A stretch of 33,356 nt of DNA from Candidatus Binatus sp. (GTDB lineage: Bacteria > Desulfobacterota > Binatia > Binatales > Binataceae), in assembly GCF_030646925.1 (NCBI RefSeq), contig NZ_JAUSKL010000010.1, positions 1 through 33,356 of the forward strand. Direction: 5' to 3'. Shown here one piece after another: positions 8,059 to 16,146 of the stretch (its first letter is position 1; each line of letters begins with the position of its first letter). The position numbers and the translations under genes were made by a program. Below the pieces are notes generated by a model that worked only from the letters and a program-made list of their open reading frames with translations, did not search any database and was not told the DNA's origin.

Positions 8059-8061
8059 AAT
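8033..8061 (+). promoter_or_regulatory. Strong sigma70-like promoter facing the transposase remnant
   Basis: A perfect TTGACA (8033-8038), a 17-bp spacer and CATAAT (8056-8061) make the best consensus promoter seen in the window. It points at the ATGs at 8063/8069 of the transposase fragment, leaving almost no leader. Repeat copy 8050-8058 overlaps the -10. It is divergent to the P63C promoter, with the -35 elements about 26 bp apart. Confidence 0.55.
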
Positions 8062-8068
8062 AATGGAC

Positions 8069-8294
8069 ATGAACAAGCTACCCATTCAGAGAGGCGCACA
8101 AATCATTGGCTGCTTGGTTGAAGGCAATTCGGTTCGCGCAACTTGTCGGATAACCAATTCGTCGAAGGATGCCGTCCTGAAACTCGTTGCCGATGCTGGC
8201 AAAGCATCAGACGCTGAGGGTAACGCCAGCAATGGAATCAGGCGTTTCGGATCACGTCTGGAGCATCGAAGAGATAGCGGCGCTTGTCCCGTGA
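8069..8294 (+). pseudogene. Internally deleted IS1-type transposase remnant
   Basis: The first 45 or so codons read MNKLPIQRGAQIIGCLVEGN, then a helix-turn-helix-like stretch ending KLVADAGKA. This is the N-terminus of IS1-family-type transposases, which typically open MNKLPxxxRxQIL and continue SINTVTKLLVDAGKA. After about 8206 the similarity jumps to another frame: codons from 8208 read QTLRVTPAMESGVSDHVWS then IEEIAALVP and TGA at 8292-8294, which is the C-terminal end of the same family. The catalytic DDE core, roughly 150 or more residues, is missing, with the junction near 8201-8210. It cannot transpose itself and marks the right end of the island. No terminal inverted repeats were identified. 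Confidence 0.8.
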
Positions 8295-8357
8295 ATCAAA
8301 ACCGCCCACTACCACATATCGGCGCTAGGTTGCGGCACCTTGCAGGCGCAAAATAAC

Positions 8358-8459
8358 ATGAGCCGAAATGAGCGACTGCCGGATCGCGCGGCGGTATCGC
8401 ACGCAATCGAGGCGCAGGCAATTTTGTCGATCGAATCGATGCTCGAGGCCTGCCACTAA
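8358..8459 (+). CDS. Possible 34-aa ORF upstream of the receiver gene
   Basis: An ORF of 33 codons plus stop beginning ATG 8358, MSRNERLPDRAAVSHAIEAQ, and ending in a helical LEACH tail before TAA. Third positions are GC-rich like the chromosomal genes, so it looks protein-like and no longer part of the island. There is no convincing ribosome-binding site. It could be a short leader or remnant of the gene that preceded the receiver before the island arrived. I recognise no family. Confidence 0.3.
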   Translation: MSRNERLPDRAAVSHAIEAQAILSIESMLEACH

Positions 8460-8536
8460 GGATCGATACGCGCGACGCGGAGGCATCCAGGACGTCCCCC
8501 ACCATCAACCAGCCAACCGAGGCGCCGCAGCGCGTC

Positions 8537-8878
8537 ATGGTGGTCGATGACAACCACGACGCGGCCGAAGTGCTGTCGGAGGCGCTCGAACTGCTCGGCT
8601 ATGAGACCCGCGTCGCGTATGACGCGCTCGCGACCCTCGACACGGTCGCGCAATTCAAGCCGCAGGTGATGCTGATCGACATCGGGATGCCGGTGATGGA
8701 CGGCTACGAACTGGCGCGGCGGCTGCGCGCGATGAAAGAACTTGGGCATCCGAAATTGATCGCGCTCACCGGATTCGGCCAGGAGTCGGATCGCGCTCTC
8801 GCGCTGGAGGCGGGCTTCGACGAGCACATGGTGAAGCCGATCGATCTCGAAGGTCTCGAATCGCTCCTCAAGAAATAG
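8537..8878 (+). CDS. Single-domain response regulator (receiver only)
   Basis: A 113-residue CheY-like receiver with no output domain. The acidic pair is in VVDDN (residues 4-5), the phospho-acceptor Asp is D48 in LIDIGMPVMDG, the switch Thr is T78 in LIALTGFG, and the conserved Lys is K100 in VKPID. Such proteins relay phosphate from hybrid kinases, but no kinase is adjacent. The start is odd: ATG 8537 cuts into the first beta-strand, normally xRVLVVDD. The upstream codons APQRV would complete that strand, and the frame is open back to 8372, but no ATG, GTG or TTG occurs there. An ATC at 8504 or loss of the original 5' end are possible explanations. Confidence 0.85.
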   Translation: MVVDDNHDAAEVLSEALELLGYETRVAYDALATLDTVAQFKPQVMLIDIGMPVMDGYELARRLRAMKELGHPKLIALTGFGQESDRALALEAGFDEHMVKPIDLEGLESLLKK

Positions 8879-9167
8879 CGGATTCCGCGCGCCTCGCATC
8901 ACGGGCGGGCAACTCAGGATGTAGCCGAATCCACGAAACGCTCGATTCCGCCGGCCTGCAGCAAGAAAATCACGTTCAGCCTGAGCCTTGAACCTTTCAC
9001 TCGACCAACTTCTTGCTTATATTGTCGGCAGTTAGCCGAACCAGCCGTAGATTTTGTTCTGAATTCACGTTTCGGCGACTTGGGCGGCGTGGCCTGATGG
9101 TGGTTGCGGTCGAGAAACGGATTTGTGATTCCGGCGTCGCTTAAATCAAGCGCTGCGGAGCGCACTG

Positions 9168-9896
9168 ATGGCAGCGGACAAGAAAACTGACCCGGCGGAA
9201 TCCGCGGGTCCGGCAGAAGCCAGGCCTCCCCGTCCCGCCGAATCACCGGCAACCCAGCCACTCGATCCAAGCGAAGCCAGCCCAAGTCCCGAGCCCGAAC
9301 CCGCGCCCGCCTCCAAATCGTCGAAACGAACCGACGCCGAAGGACGCCTCGAAGTGCGCCCGATCGGCACCGCGCAAGGATTCCGCGAACTCGCCGCGCT
9401 CCACAAGCGGACCTGGAGCATGCTCAACGTCCGCGAGAAGAAGGTGCACGCCCTGATGTGGCCGCTCGCGATTCACTTCGGCCTCTATTCCGTGAAGCCC
9501 GGTAACGAACGCAAACGCCCGCCTCTGATCGGAGCCTTCTGGGCGCGATGCCTCGCCGACGCGCCGCTGACTCTCGGTCATCTGTACCCGGCGAGTTTGT
9601 TCAACGGCGACATGCTCGCGTCCGAGGTGTTCGAGTTCGGCGGGATGGTGATCGATCCGACCTACCAGGGCCGCGGCCTGGTCAAGATGATGTCCGATAC
9701 GGCGCGGCTGTTTCTCTTTTCACGCCGGCCCAAACTGATCATCACCAACCCGGTCGAGCCGCTGTATGAGATGTACAAGCAACTCGGGCTCAAGACCGTG
9801 GGCCGCGCGCCGGTCGATCATCCGCTGGCGTACAACGTCAAGGTCTGGCTGATGTACGGCAAATTCGACGAGCTGGCCAAACCCTACTTCATGTAG
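9168..9896 (+). CDS. GNAT-like N-acyltransferase with a disordered N-terminus
   Basis: A 242-residue protein. Residues 1-55 are low-complexity Pro/Ala/Glu/Ser (for example EPEPAPASKSSKRTD) and likely disordered. A GNAT-like domain follows from about residue 60 (LEVRPIGTAQGFRELAAL). FEFGGMVIDPTYQGRGLVKM at about 158-177 is the acetyl-CoA-binding motif A, with QGRGLV as the pyrophosphate loop. It is followed by RPKLIITNPVEPLYEMYKQL, a typical motif-B helix. GNAT enzymes transfer acyl groups from CoA to amines; the substrate is unknown. The ATG has GGAG about 8 nt upstream. The 289-bp gap before it holds no gene I can support. Confidence 0.75.
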   Translation: MAADKKTDPAESAGPAEARPPRPAESPATQPLDPSEASPSPEPEPAPASKSSKRTDAEGRLEVRPIGTAQGFRELAALHKRTWSMLNVREKKVHALMWPLAIHFGLYSVKPGNERKRPPLIGAFWARCLADAPLTLGHLYPASLFNGDMLASEVFEFGGMVIDPTYQGRGLVKMMSDTARLFLFSRRPKLIITNPVEPLYEMYKQLGLKTVGRAPVDHPLAYNVKVWLMYGKFDELAKPYFM

Positions 9897-9932
9897 AGAT
9901 TTACTACAGATTCCGCTGGCGCCGCAATCCCT

Positions 9933-10808
9933 TCACTTCGGCTTCGATTCGGACTTGCCCCCGCTCATGAATGCGCCCGCACCCTGCATGATTCTGGTGC
10001 CGACGCTCAGCAACGCGTCGGTCAGGCCGGGGAACAGCGACGCCAGCTTCTCTGCGACCGCCGCACCCGGCGGCACGTCCACTTCCGTCAAGCCGAACGC
10101 CGCCGCCGCCAGCACCGCCCACGTGACCCACCGCGCCGGCATCGCCATCATCGAGGGCATCCCCTTGAACGCGTCGCGCTTCATCGCGTCGTGCGCCATC
10201 GGCGTATCGATCACCCCGGGCATCACCAGCGACACCTTGATTCCGGTGTTGAACAACTCGACGCGGAGCGCCTCCGTCAGTCCGACCAGCGCGAACTTGG
10301 TGGCGCTGTAGCCGCCGAGCGGACTCATCCCGCGGCGTCCCGCGAGCGACGAGATATTCACGATGTTGCCGTTTTTCGCTTTGCGCATCGCCGGCAGCAC
10401 CGCCTGCATCGCGTTGAGCGCGCCGAACAGGTTCACGTCCATCATGCGGCGCAGATCTTCCGGCTTGAGTTTCTCGATTTCGTCGGTGATCAACAGCCCC
10501 GCCGAGTTGACCAGGATATCGATCGCGCCGAAGGATTCGATCACCTGTTCGACCGCCCACTTCATCCGCGCGCGATCGGTCACGTCGCAATCGAGCGCGA
10601 GCGCCTGGCCGCCGGCCTTATCGATCTTTTTGGCGAGTTCTTCGAGTTGCAGTCGGCGGCGCGCGAGCAACGCAACCTTCGCGCCCTGCTCGCCGAATGC
10701 CAGCGCGACGTCGTGCCCGATTCCGCTCGAGGCGCCAGTCACGATCACCGATTTACCGCGAAAATATCCGAGCACGGGCCCCTTCGATTCCGTTTTGGAT
10801 TCGGCCAT
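9933..10808 (-). CDS. Short-chain dehydrogenase/reductase (SDR)
   Basis: A 291-residue NAD(P)-dependent oxidoreductase with a Rossmann fold. The cofactor loop VTGASSGIG lies near residues 23-31, followed by LVNSAG (NNAG equivalent), the catalytic Ser in NISSLAGRRG and the YxxxK pair in GGYSATKFAL. VMPGVIDTPM is the usual post-catalytic segment. After the core there is a C-terminal extension of about 60 residues containing a hydrophobic stretch (VTWAVLAAAAFGL) and a Ser/Gly/Lys tail, suggesting membrane association. ATG 10808 follows GAGGTG and is preferred over the open frame reaching 10931. It is convergent with the GNAT gene and divergent from mobA. The substrate is unknown. Confidence 0.88.
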   Translation of the reverse strand: MAESKTESKGPVLGYFRGKSVIVTGASSGIGHDVALAFGEQGAKVALLARRRLQLEELAKKIDKAGGQALALDCDVTDRARMKWAVEQVIESFGAIDILVNSAGLLITDEIEKLKPEDLRRMMDVNLFGALNAMQAVLPAMRKAKNGNIVNISSLAGRRGMSPLGGYSATKFALVGLTEALRVELFNTGIKVSLVMPGVIDTPMAHDAMKRDAFKGMPSMMAMPARWVTWAVLAAAAFGLTEVDVPPGAAVAEKLASLFPGLTDALLSVGTRIMQGAGAFMSGGKSESKPK

Positions 10809-11062
10809 GACCGTCACCTCGATTCGGCTATCGTCGCTTGCTCGCGCGCTACTTCGGCTTCCGCATGAGCGCATTGTGCGCCGGCGGCCGGCGGATGCGC
10901 AAACCAGGTGGCGACTTGCCCGACTTCCCAACCGTGGTTAGCCTTTAAGCTCGCGCACGCGAGAGAAAATTGAACGCCAAAACCGTCATCACTGAAGATC
11001 GCGCCGCCGCGTAAACCTTCTCGGCAATCCGCCGGATTCAAACATTGGACATCAAGGATAAT

Positions 11063-11680
11063 ATGCGCTCTGAGGCCGGCGCGATCGTGCTCGTCGGCGG
11101 CCGCAGCTCGCGGATGGGCGTGCCCAAGATGTCGCTGGATTTCGGCGGCGCTCCATTACTCACTCGAATAGTCACTGAGCTGAAACGGCGCTTCGATGAA
11201 ATAGTCATTGTCGCGGCGCCCGACCTCTCGCCGCACCCGCGCGTTCCGATCGCCGGCGTCAAGGTCATCCACGATGAAGAGGCGTTCCAGGGTCCGCTCG
11301 AAGCGCTGCGGCGCGGCCTGGTCGCGCTCGACCACGATATCGGCTTCGCGTGTTCCGGCGATCTGGCGCTGCTGAATGCCTACGTCGCCGATGCGCTCGT
11401 CGGGATGCTCGAGGACTTCGACGCCGTGATTCCCGAGGTCGGCGGCAAGCTGCAACCGCTGCACGCCGTCTATCGCAAGCGATGCGCCAGTGCGATCGAA
11501 TCGCTCGCCGCGAGCGGCGAGAAGCGCCTCACCGCCAGCGCCAACGCGATCAACGCGCGGCGCGTGCCCGAGCACGAACTGCTGGCGCTCGATCCGGAAC
11601 TGCGGAGTTTCTTCAACGTCAACACGCCCGAGGACTACGCGCTCGCGCTGAACCTCGCCGGCTTCCAGCAATCATCGTAG
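11063..11680 (+). CDS. mobA: Molybdenum cofactor guanylyltransferase-like protein
   Basis: A 205-residue nucleotidyltransferase-fold protein. The N-terminal signature VGGRSSRMGVPKMSLDFGG (about residues 11-29) is the GTP-binding LxGGxSxRMGxxK motif of MobA. It is followed by FQGPLEALRRGL, the metal-binding region FACSGDLALL (usually D-x-P), LHAVYRK and FFNVNTPEDYALA near the end. MobA attaches GMP to molybdopterin to make the guanine-dinucleotide cofactor used by DMSO-reductase-family enzymes such as formate dehydrogenases, many of which are selenoproteins. The usual CxDxP triplet reads CSGDLALL, a mild divergence. ATG 11063 follows AAGGAT; an in-frame TTG at 11045 is less likely. No other cofactor genes are nearby. 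Confidence 0.86.
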   Translation: MRSEAGAIVLVGGRSSRMGVPKMSLDFGGAPLLTRIVTELKRRFDEIVIVAAPDLSPHPRVPIAGVKVIHDEEAFQGPLEALRRGLVALDHDIGFACSGDLALLNAYVADALVGMLEDFDAVIPEVGGKLQPLHAVYRKRCASAIESLAASGEKRLTASANAINARRVPEHELLALDPELRSFFNVNTPEDYALALNLAGFQQSS

Positions 11681-11791
11681 CCGCTTATCGCAAGCGCGAT
11701 TCGTTCGATGCCGCGGCGCGCGCAGCGCTTTCGTTCGCCTCATCGATGCGTTCGGTTCAGCATCATAGCTAAGGAAGAGCGGAGAACGTCG

Positions 11792-12700
11792 ATGGAACAA
11801 AAGACCGTCGCGGTGGCCGGCGGCTCCGGATTTATCGGCCGCGCGATTGTGCGGCGAATGGCCGCCACCGGCGGAATCAAGGCGCGCGTGCTGACGCGCA
11901 ATCCGGACGCGGTACGGCTCGATTCGCCGAACGTCGAATTTGCGCGCGCCGACATCGCCGAGCCCGCGAGCCTCGCCGCGGCGCTTAATGGCGCGGACGC
12001 AATCGTCGATGCGGTCCAGTTCGAAGGTTACCCGGTTGAAAATCCTGCGCGCGGACAAACTTTCGAGCGCGTCGATTATGGCGGCGTGATCGCTTTGCTC
12101 GCCGCGGCGAAGCAGGCGGGCGTCGCGCAGTTTATCTACATCAGCGGCGCCGCCGCGAATGAAGCCAGCTCGCATCCGGGCTTTCGCGCCAAGGGACGCG
12201 CCGAACGCGCGATCCGCGAGTCGGGCCTATCGTACACCACCTTCCGCCCGTCGCTGGTCTATGGTCCGGAAGACAAGGTCGTGAGCAGCCTCGCCAAGGC
12301 ACTCAAGTTCGCGCCGATTTTTGGCGTGCCCGGCACCGGACGGCAAAAGGTTCAGCCCGTGCTGGTGGACGATTTGGCCGCCTGCGTGACGCTCGCAATC
12401 CAGGGACGCGGACGCAACGGCACTTACGAAGTCGGCGGCCCCGACCTGATGACCTTCGACGAGATGATGCGCATCATCATGAATGCGAGCGGGCATCGGA
12501 GACCGCTCTTCCACATTCCGGAGGGGCTGATGCGCGCGATCGGCGGGCTCGCGGAAAAACTGCCCAAGCCGATGCTCTCGCGCGACGCGGTCACCTTCGT
12601 CACCGCCGACAACGCGTGCGATATCGGACCGCTGCGCGAAGAATTCGGCATCAATCTTACGCCGGCGCGCGTCGGGATGGCTTACCTGTCGAAAAAGTAG
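11792..12700 (+). CDS. NAD(P)-binding atypical SDR, NDUFA9/NmrA-like
   Basis: A 302-residue extended/atypical SDR. The N-terminal loop VAGGSGFIGRAIVRRM (about 7-22) is the TGxxGxxG-type cofactor site, followed by RVLTRNP, ADIAEPASLAAALNGADAIV, FIYISGAAAN, AERAIRESGLSYTTFRPSLV and YGPEDK. This order matches complex-I NDUFA9-like and UDP-sugar-epimerase-related reductases that act on quinone or lipid-linked substrates. The classical YxxxK is not evident, as is usual in this subgroup. ATG 11792 follows GGAGAA by about 5 nt; the open frame to 11708 lacks a better site. It ends six bases before the convergent cobalamin-binding gene. Confidence 0.85.
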   Translation: MEQKTVAVAGGSGFIGRAIVRRMAATGGIKARVLTRNPDAVRLDSPNVEFARADIAEPASLAAALNGADAIVDAVQFEGYPVENPARGQTFERVDYGGVIALLAAAKQAGVAQFIYISGAAANEASSHPGFRAKGRAERAIRESGLSYTTFRPSLVYGPEDKVVSSLAKALKFAPIFGVPGTGRQKVQPVLVDDLAACVTLAIQGRGRNGTYEVGGPDLMTFDEMMRIIMNASGHRRPLFHIPEGLMRAIGGLAEKLPKPMLSRDAVTFVTADNACDIGPLREEFGINLTPARVGMAYLSKK

Positions 12701-12706
12701 GAACCG

Positions 12707-13624
12707 CTACAGCCGGCGCCAGCCCGTTCCTTCATGGCCGAAACCGAAAAGCTCGGGATGAACGATCTCGGCGAGAATCTCGAGCGATTCGGCGATGCGC
12801 GGTCCTGGCCGATTGAAATATTGATTGCCGTCCGCCATGAAAACGCGCCGCTCACGCACCGCGCCGAGCCTCGGCCATTCAGGACGACTCGTTAGCGCCG
12901 GCAGATCCTCCGCCGCGCGATTCATGTCGAAGCCACACGGCGAGATCAGGATCACTTCGGGATTCCGCGCCGCGAGTTCATCGAACTTCATCCACGGTGA
13001 ATGCTCGCCGGCCGCGCCGAATAGATTGACGCCGCCCGCCATCTCGACCAGCGTCGGCATCCAGTTGCCCGCCGCCATCAGCGGATCGATCCATTCGATC
13101 GTCGCCACTGTCGGCCGGCTGTTCGCCTGCTTGCGCGCCCTGTCGGCAATCGCGGCGAGACGCGCGCGGAGGCTCCCCACCAATTCGACGCCGCGAGCGG
13201 GCGCGCCGAGCGCGTCGGCGGTGCGTTGCATGTCTATGAAGACGTCGTCGAGAGCGTACGGCGCGAGCGACACGATCTTCGGCCGAGTCCCGAGCCAATC
13301 GGCGACCGCGGCTTCGACGTCGGACTGATTGACGGCGCAAACCTCGCATTGCGATTGCGTGACGATCACGTCGGGACGAAATTCGCGTAGCCGGGGCGCA
13401 TCGACGCGATAAACCGATAGCGCCTCGCGCACGATTTGCTTCACGCGCTGATCGATTTCCGCGCTGGCGCCTGCGGGGTTGAACTTCGCTTCGGTGAGCG
13501 CGGGCAGGCGTTTTACCGACGCCGGAAAATCGCACTCGTGCGAGCGTCCAACGAGATCGCGCTCGAATCCGAGCGCGCACACAATTTCAGTCGCGCTCGG
13601 CAGCAGGCTCACAATTCGGGGCAT
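12707..13624 (-). CDS. BtuF-like cobalamin-binding protein without signal peptide
   Basis: A 305-residue protein of the periplasmic-binding-protein class III fold. It opens PRIVSLLPSATEIVCALGFE and contains LVGRSHECDFP, FRPDVIVTQSQCEVCAV, IEWIDPLMAAGNWMPTLVEM and GGVNLFGAAGEHSPW. These are hallmarks of the cytoplasmic-looking cobalamin-binding proteins related to BtuF. There is no signal peptide or lipobox, so unlike true BtuF it is not evidently exported. ATG 13624 has AAGGAA upstream. No BtuCD transporter genes are nearby, and it follows the lipoprotein and deazaflavin-type genes on the same strand. Fold and family are clear; its ligand is inferred from the family name. Confidence 0.82.
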   Translation of the reverse strand: MPRIVSLLPSATEIVCALGFERDLVGRSHECDFPASVKRLPALTEAKFNPAGASAEIDQRVKQIVREALSVYRVDAPRLREFRPDVIVTQSQCEVCAVNQSDVEAAVADWLGTRPKIVSLAPYALDDVFIDMQRTADALGAPARGVELVGSLRARLAAIADRARKQANSRPTVATIEWIDPLMAAGNWMPTLVEMAGGVNLFGAAGEHSPWMKFDELAARNPEVILISPCGFDMNRAAEDLPALTSRPEWPRLGAVRERRVFMADGNQYFNRPGPRIAESLEILAEIVHPELFGFGHEGTGWRRL

Positions 13625-13684
13625 CGCGGCGATTCCTTTTTGGCTGGCTACTGTTCGATTCGATCTAGCTTCTACTCAATTCGA

Positions 13685-14125
13685 TCAATGATGCGAGCCA
13701 CTATCCGGCAATCCCTGCTTGCGGCAACTGGCGATTTCCTGACGGCCAGCCCCGCTGTTCATCAAAGTGAACTGCGTGCGTCCGCTCAAATTGCCGGGCG
13801 AGACTTCTTCCTTGACGTAATATTCCTCACCGGGGTGAGCGTCGAATTTCAGCGGCGTGGACGCTTCGGTGGTCGCCGAGCAAGTCACCGGACCAGCATC
13901 GTTGATGTAGGAGTAAAATCCGCCGGCTTCCAACTCGATACTTTCCTGGCCGCAAGTAACTACCGGAGTAATCGCGGAGGCGTAAAAGACATAGGGGCGG
14001 TAGAGATAGATCATGCTTTTGGAAACCGGCACCGGTCGCGGCTGATAGGCCTCGCCTTGCACACCGCATCCCGCAAGCACGACGCAAATCGCGCCGACCG
14101 CGAACGAAAGGAACGCTCGATTCAT
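13685..14125 (-). CDS. Outer-membrane-type lipoprotein, DUF2846-like
   Basis: A 146-residue protein with a classical lipoprotein signal: MNRAFLSFAVGAICVVLAGC, the lipobox being VLAGC with Cys20 as the lipidated residue. The mature part has MIYLYRPYVFYASAITPVV, CGQESIELEAGGFYSYI and a closing beta-rich region, similar to DUF2846 proteins in which an IYRP motif starts a small beta domain. Three further Cys residues (CGQ, TCS, SCR) could form disulfides. ATG 14125 is preferred over the GTG immediately before it. It lies 83 bp downstream of the deazaflavin-type oxidoreductase gene. The function is unknown; localisation is predicted from the signal. Confidence 0.8.
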   Translation of the reverse strand: MNRAFLSFAVGAICVVLAGCGVQGEAYQPRPVPVSKSMIYLYRPYVFYASAITPVVTCGQESIELEAGGFYSYINDAGPVTCSATTEASTPLKFDAHPGEEYYVKEEVSPGNLSGRTQFTLMNSGAGRQEIASCRKQGLPDSGSHH

Positions 14126-14208
14126 CACGCTTCGAGTCTGTCACGAAGCCGCCGCACGATGAAGATGCGTTGCGAAAGTGGCGGCGGCGCTATCCAGCGG
14201 GCGCTGGA

Positions 14209-14634
14209 TCAGATGCTCGTCAGTTCGACGACCGGGATCACGCGCGAAGTGTTCTTCTGATACTCGGCGTAGCTCGGATACATCGCGACCAGCTTCGGCC
14301 AGATCGCATCGCGCTCCGCGAACGGAAGCGTGCGCGCGCGGCATCGGCGCGTCTCGCGTCCGAGTTGCCCTTCCACGTCGGGATTCGCGGTGAGATTCAG
14401 ATACCACGACGGCGGCGAATCGCTGCCGCCGTACGACGCGGCCACATACAGATGTCCGCCGTCCTCGAGATAGAGCAGCGGCTTCGAGATCGGGCGGCCG
14501 GACTTGCGCCCGCGCACAGTCAGGATCAACGTGGGGAGGCCGAACGTCGATACGCCGCCGAACAATTTGTAAGCGGCGACGTGCGCCTGGCTCATCCAGT
14601 CGATGATGTAGCGTTTGGTGGAACTTATTTTCAT
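14209..14634 (-). CDS. Deazaflavin (F420)-dependent nitroreductase-family protein
   Basis: A 141-residue protein of the DDN family, whose members use reduced coenzyme F420. The diagnostic run is LTVRGRKSGRPISKPLLYLE (about residues 38-57), followed by YVAASYGGSDSPPSWYLNL and TANPDVEGQ, which bind the deazaflavin cofactor in known members. The C-terminus has WPKLVAMYPSYAEYQKNTSR. The frame is open to 14709, but ATG 14634 starts where homologues start, with a GGAGG somewhat far upstream (about 14 nt). If functional, it implies F420 synthesis in this organism, seen in actinobacteria and in several uncultured proteobacterial lineages. The substrate is unknown. Confidence 0.83.
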   Translation of the reverse strand: MKISSTKRYIIDWMSQAHVAAYKLFGGVSTFGLPTLILTVRGRKSGRPISKPLLYLEDGGHLYVAASYGGSDSPPSWYLNLTANPDVEGQLGRETRRCRARTLPFAERDAIWPKLVAMYPSYAEYQKNTSRVIPVVELTSI

Positions 14635-14721
14635 GGTTGGCGCTTCGCCTCCGCGCTCGTTGAGCAGCGAAAAAAATGCGGGCGAGTGAATCTCGTCCGC
14701 ACAAACCAATCAATTTTAGAT

Positions 14722-14737
14722 GATGACGATCGTCATC
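14722..14737. promoter_or_regulatory. Perfect 16-bp palindrome in a divergent promoter region
   Basis: GATGACGATCGTCATC is fully self-complementary and lies between the divergent deazaflavin-type and Hsp70-like genes. It could be an operator for a dimeric regulator. It could also be the end of a dispersed repeat, because the bases right after it (GTCATCCTGAG) resemble a repeat-like stretch near 22830-22866. No matching second copy of the palindrome was noticed. Confidence 0.35.
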
Positions 14738-14826
14738 CTGAGGGTTTGAGAAGTATATGCCGCAAGCACAACGTTGACAAGCGAGCGATGCGCCTCGATC
14801 GTGATCGCATTGGGAGACCGGTGTAG

Positions 14827-16137
14827 ATGAGCTTCGAGGTCAAAGCAGTAGGACTCGATTTCGGCACGACCAACAGCGCGATCTCGGTCGTCGGCGCGGA
14901 CGGCGCGCCGCGCCTCGCGCGATTTCCGCACGCCGAAGGCGGCGCCGCGACCGAGACGTTTCGCTCGATCCTGTTCTTCGAGACGCGCGACGAAATCGGC
15001 GGCGCCGCGTCGGCGGTGTCGGTCGGCAACGACGCGATCCGGCGCTATCTCGCCGCCAGCGGCAACGGACGCCTGGTGCAATCGCTCAAGTCGTTTCTCG
15101 CCGACAAGACTTTCGATTCCACCGACATCATGGGCGAAAACTACACTCTCGGCGATCTGATCGCGCCGATCATCAGCGCGCTGCGGGATGCCGCGATCGC
15201 GCAGTTCGGCGAGTTGCCGCCGCGAATCGTGGTCGGACGCCCGGTGCATTTCGCCTCGATGGGTGCCGCGGATGAGGCGCTCGCGCGGAGCCGGCTCGAT
15301 ATCGCAGTGCGGCGCGCGGGATGGACGGAGGTGGAATTCGAGTACGAGCCGGTCGGGGCGGCATACGACTACGCGCTTCGAATCGCGCGCGACGAGTTGG
15401 TGCTGATCGCGGACTTCGGTGGCGGCACCAGCGACTTCTCGCTACTGCAGCTTCGGCCGCGGAGTGCCGCGAAGCACGGCGCGGTGCGCTACGAAATTTT
15501 GGGCAACGATGGCGTCGGCATCGCCGGCGACGCCTTCGACGGACGCATCATGCGGCATCTGGTGGCGCCGGCGCTCGGGCGCGGCACCAAGTATCGATCG
15601 CCCTACGGGATGGTGCTGCCTGCACCGACCTGGCCGTACACCAGGCTCGAGCGATGGCACTACCTTTCGTTCCTGAAGGCGCGCGCGACGATGCTCCGAT
15701 TTGAGGAATTGAAGCGCCAATCGCTCGAGCCCGACAAGATCGGCGCGCTGATTCATGTCGTGGAAAACGATCTCGGCTACTTTTTGTTCCGCGCCGTCGA
15801 GCAAAGCAAGCTCGAGTTGTCGGATGCGGAATCAGCCATCTTTAATTTTGTCGATGCGCCGGTTGAGATCGAAGCAATCGTCGGACGCGCTGAGTTCGAA
15901 GCCTGGATCGATCGCTACCTCGCGCAAATCGCCGGATGCGTCGATCGGCTGATGCTCACCGCCGGTCTCGAGGCGCGCTCGATCGACAGCGTGTTTCTGA
16001 CGGGCGGATCGTCGTTCGTGCCGGCGGTGCGGCGAATATTCGTCGAGCGATTCGGCGCTGACCGAATCAGGATGGGCGACGAATTCACGTCGGTGGCGCG
16101 CGGACTGGCGCTGCGCGCGCTCGACGGCGCGGCGTGA
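14827..16137 (+). CDS. Hsp70-family ATPase of the YegD type (no substrate-binding domain)
   Basis: A 436-residue actin/Hsp70-fold ATPase. Phosphate-1 motif: VGLDFGTTNSAISVV (about residues 8-22). Phosphate-2 motif: LIADFGGGTSDFSLLQL (about 193-209). Adenosine motif: FLTGGSSFVPAVRRIF near residue 395. VVGRPVHFA and YEPVGAAYDYAL match the YegD subgroup. The protein stops after the ATPase domain, so it lacks the beta-sandwich and lid of DnaK, as E. coli YegD (about 450 residues) does. GGGAG lies about 12 nt before the ATG. It ends ten bases from the convergent DUF523 gene. The cellular role of YegD-like proteins is not established. Confidence 0.9.
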   Translation: MSFEVKAVGLDFGTTNSAISVVGADGAPRLARFPHAEGGAATETFRSILFFETRDEIGGAASAVSVGNDAIRRYLAASGNGRLVQSLKSFLADKTFDSTDIMGENYTLGDLIAPIISALRDAAIAQFGELPPRIVVGRPVHFASMGAADEALARSRLDIAVRRAGWTEVEFEYEPVGAAYDYALRIARDELVLIADFGGGTSDFSLLQLRPRSAAKHGAVRYEILGNDGVGIAGDAFDGRIMRHLVAPALGRGTKYRSPYGMVLPAPTWPYTRLERWHYLSFLKARATMLRFEELKRQSLEPDKIGALIHVVENDLGYFLFRAVEQSKLELSDAESAIFNFVDAPVEIEAIVGRAEFEAWIDRYLAQIAGCVDRLMLTAGLEARSIDSVFLTGGSSFVPAVRRIFVERFGADRIRMGDEFTSVARGLALRALDGAA

Positions 16138-16146
16138 CCGATCGCC

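Larger units (their letters stand above)
5790..8350. mobile_element. Accessory genomic island, lower GC than its flanks
   Basis: Between recD2 and the receiver gene the base composition drops visibly: AT-rich runs and A/T third positions are common, unlike the GC-saturated neighbours. The content is accessory: two coupled hypothetical genes, a KGG-motif small protein, a P63C-domain protein and a transposase remnant at the right end. No integrase, tRNA target or clear flanking direct repeat was found. The limits are estimated from composition and from the ends of recD2 and the transposase remnant. Acquisition by horizontal transfer is inferred. Confidence 0.6.
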
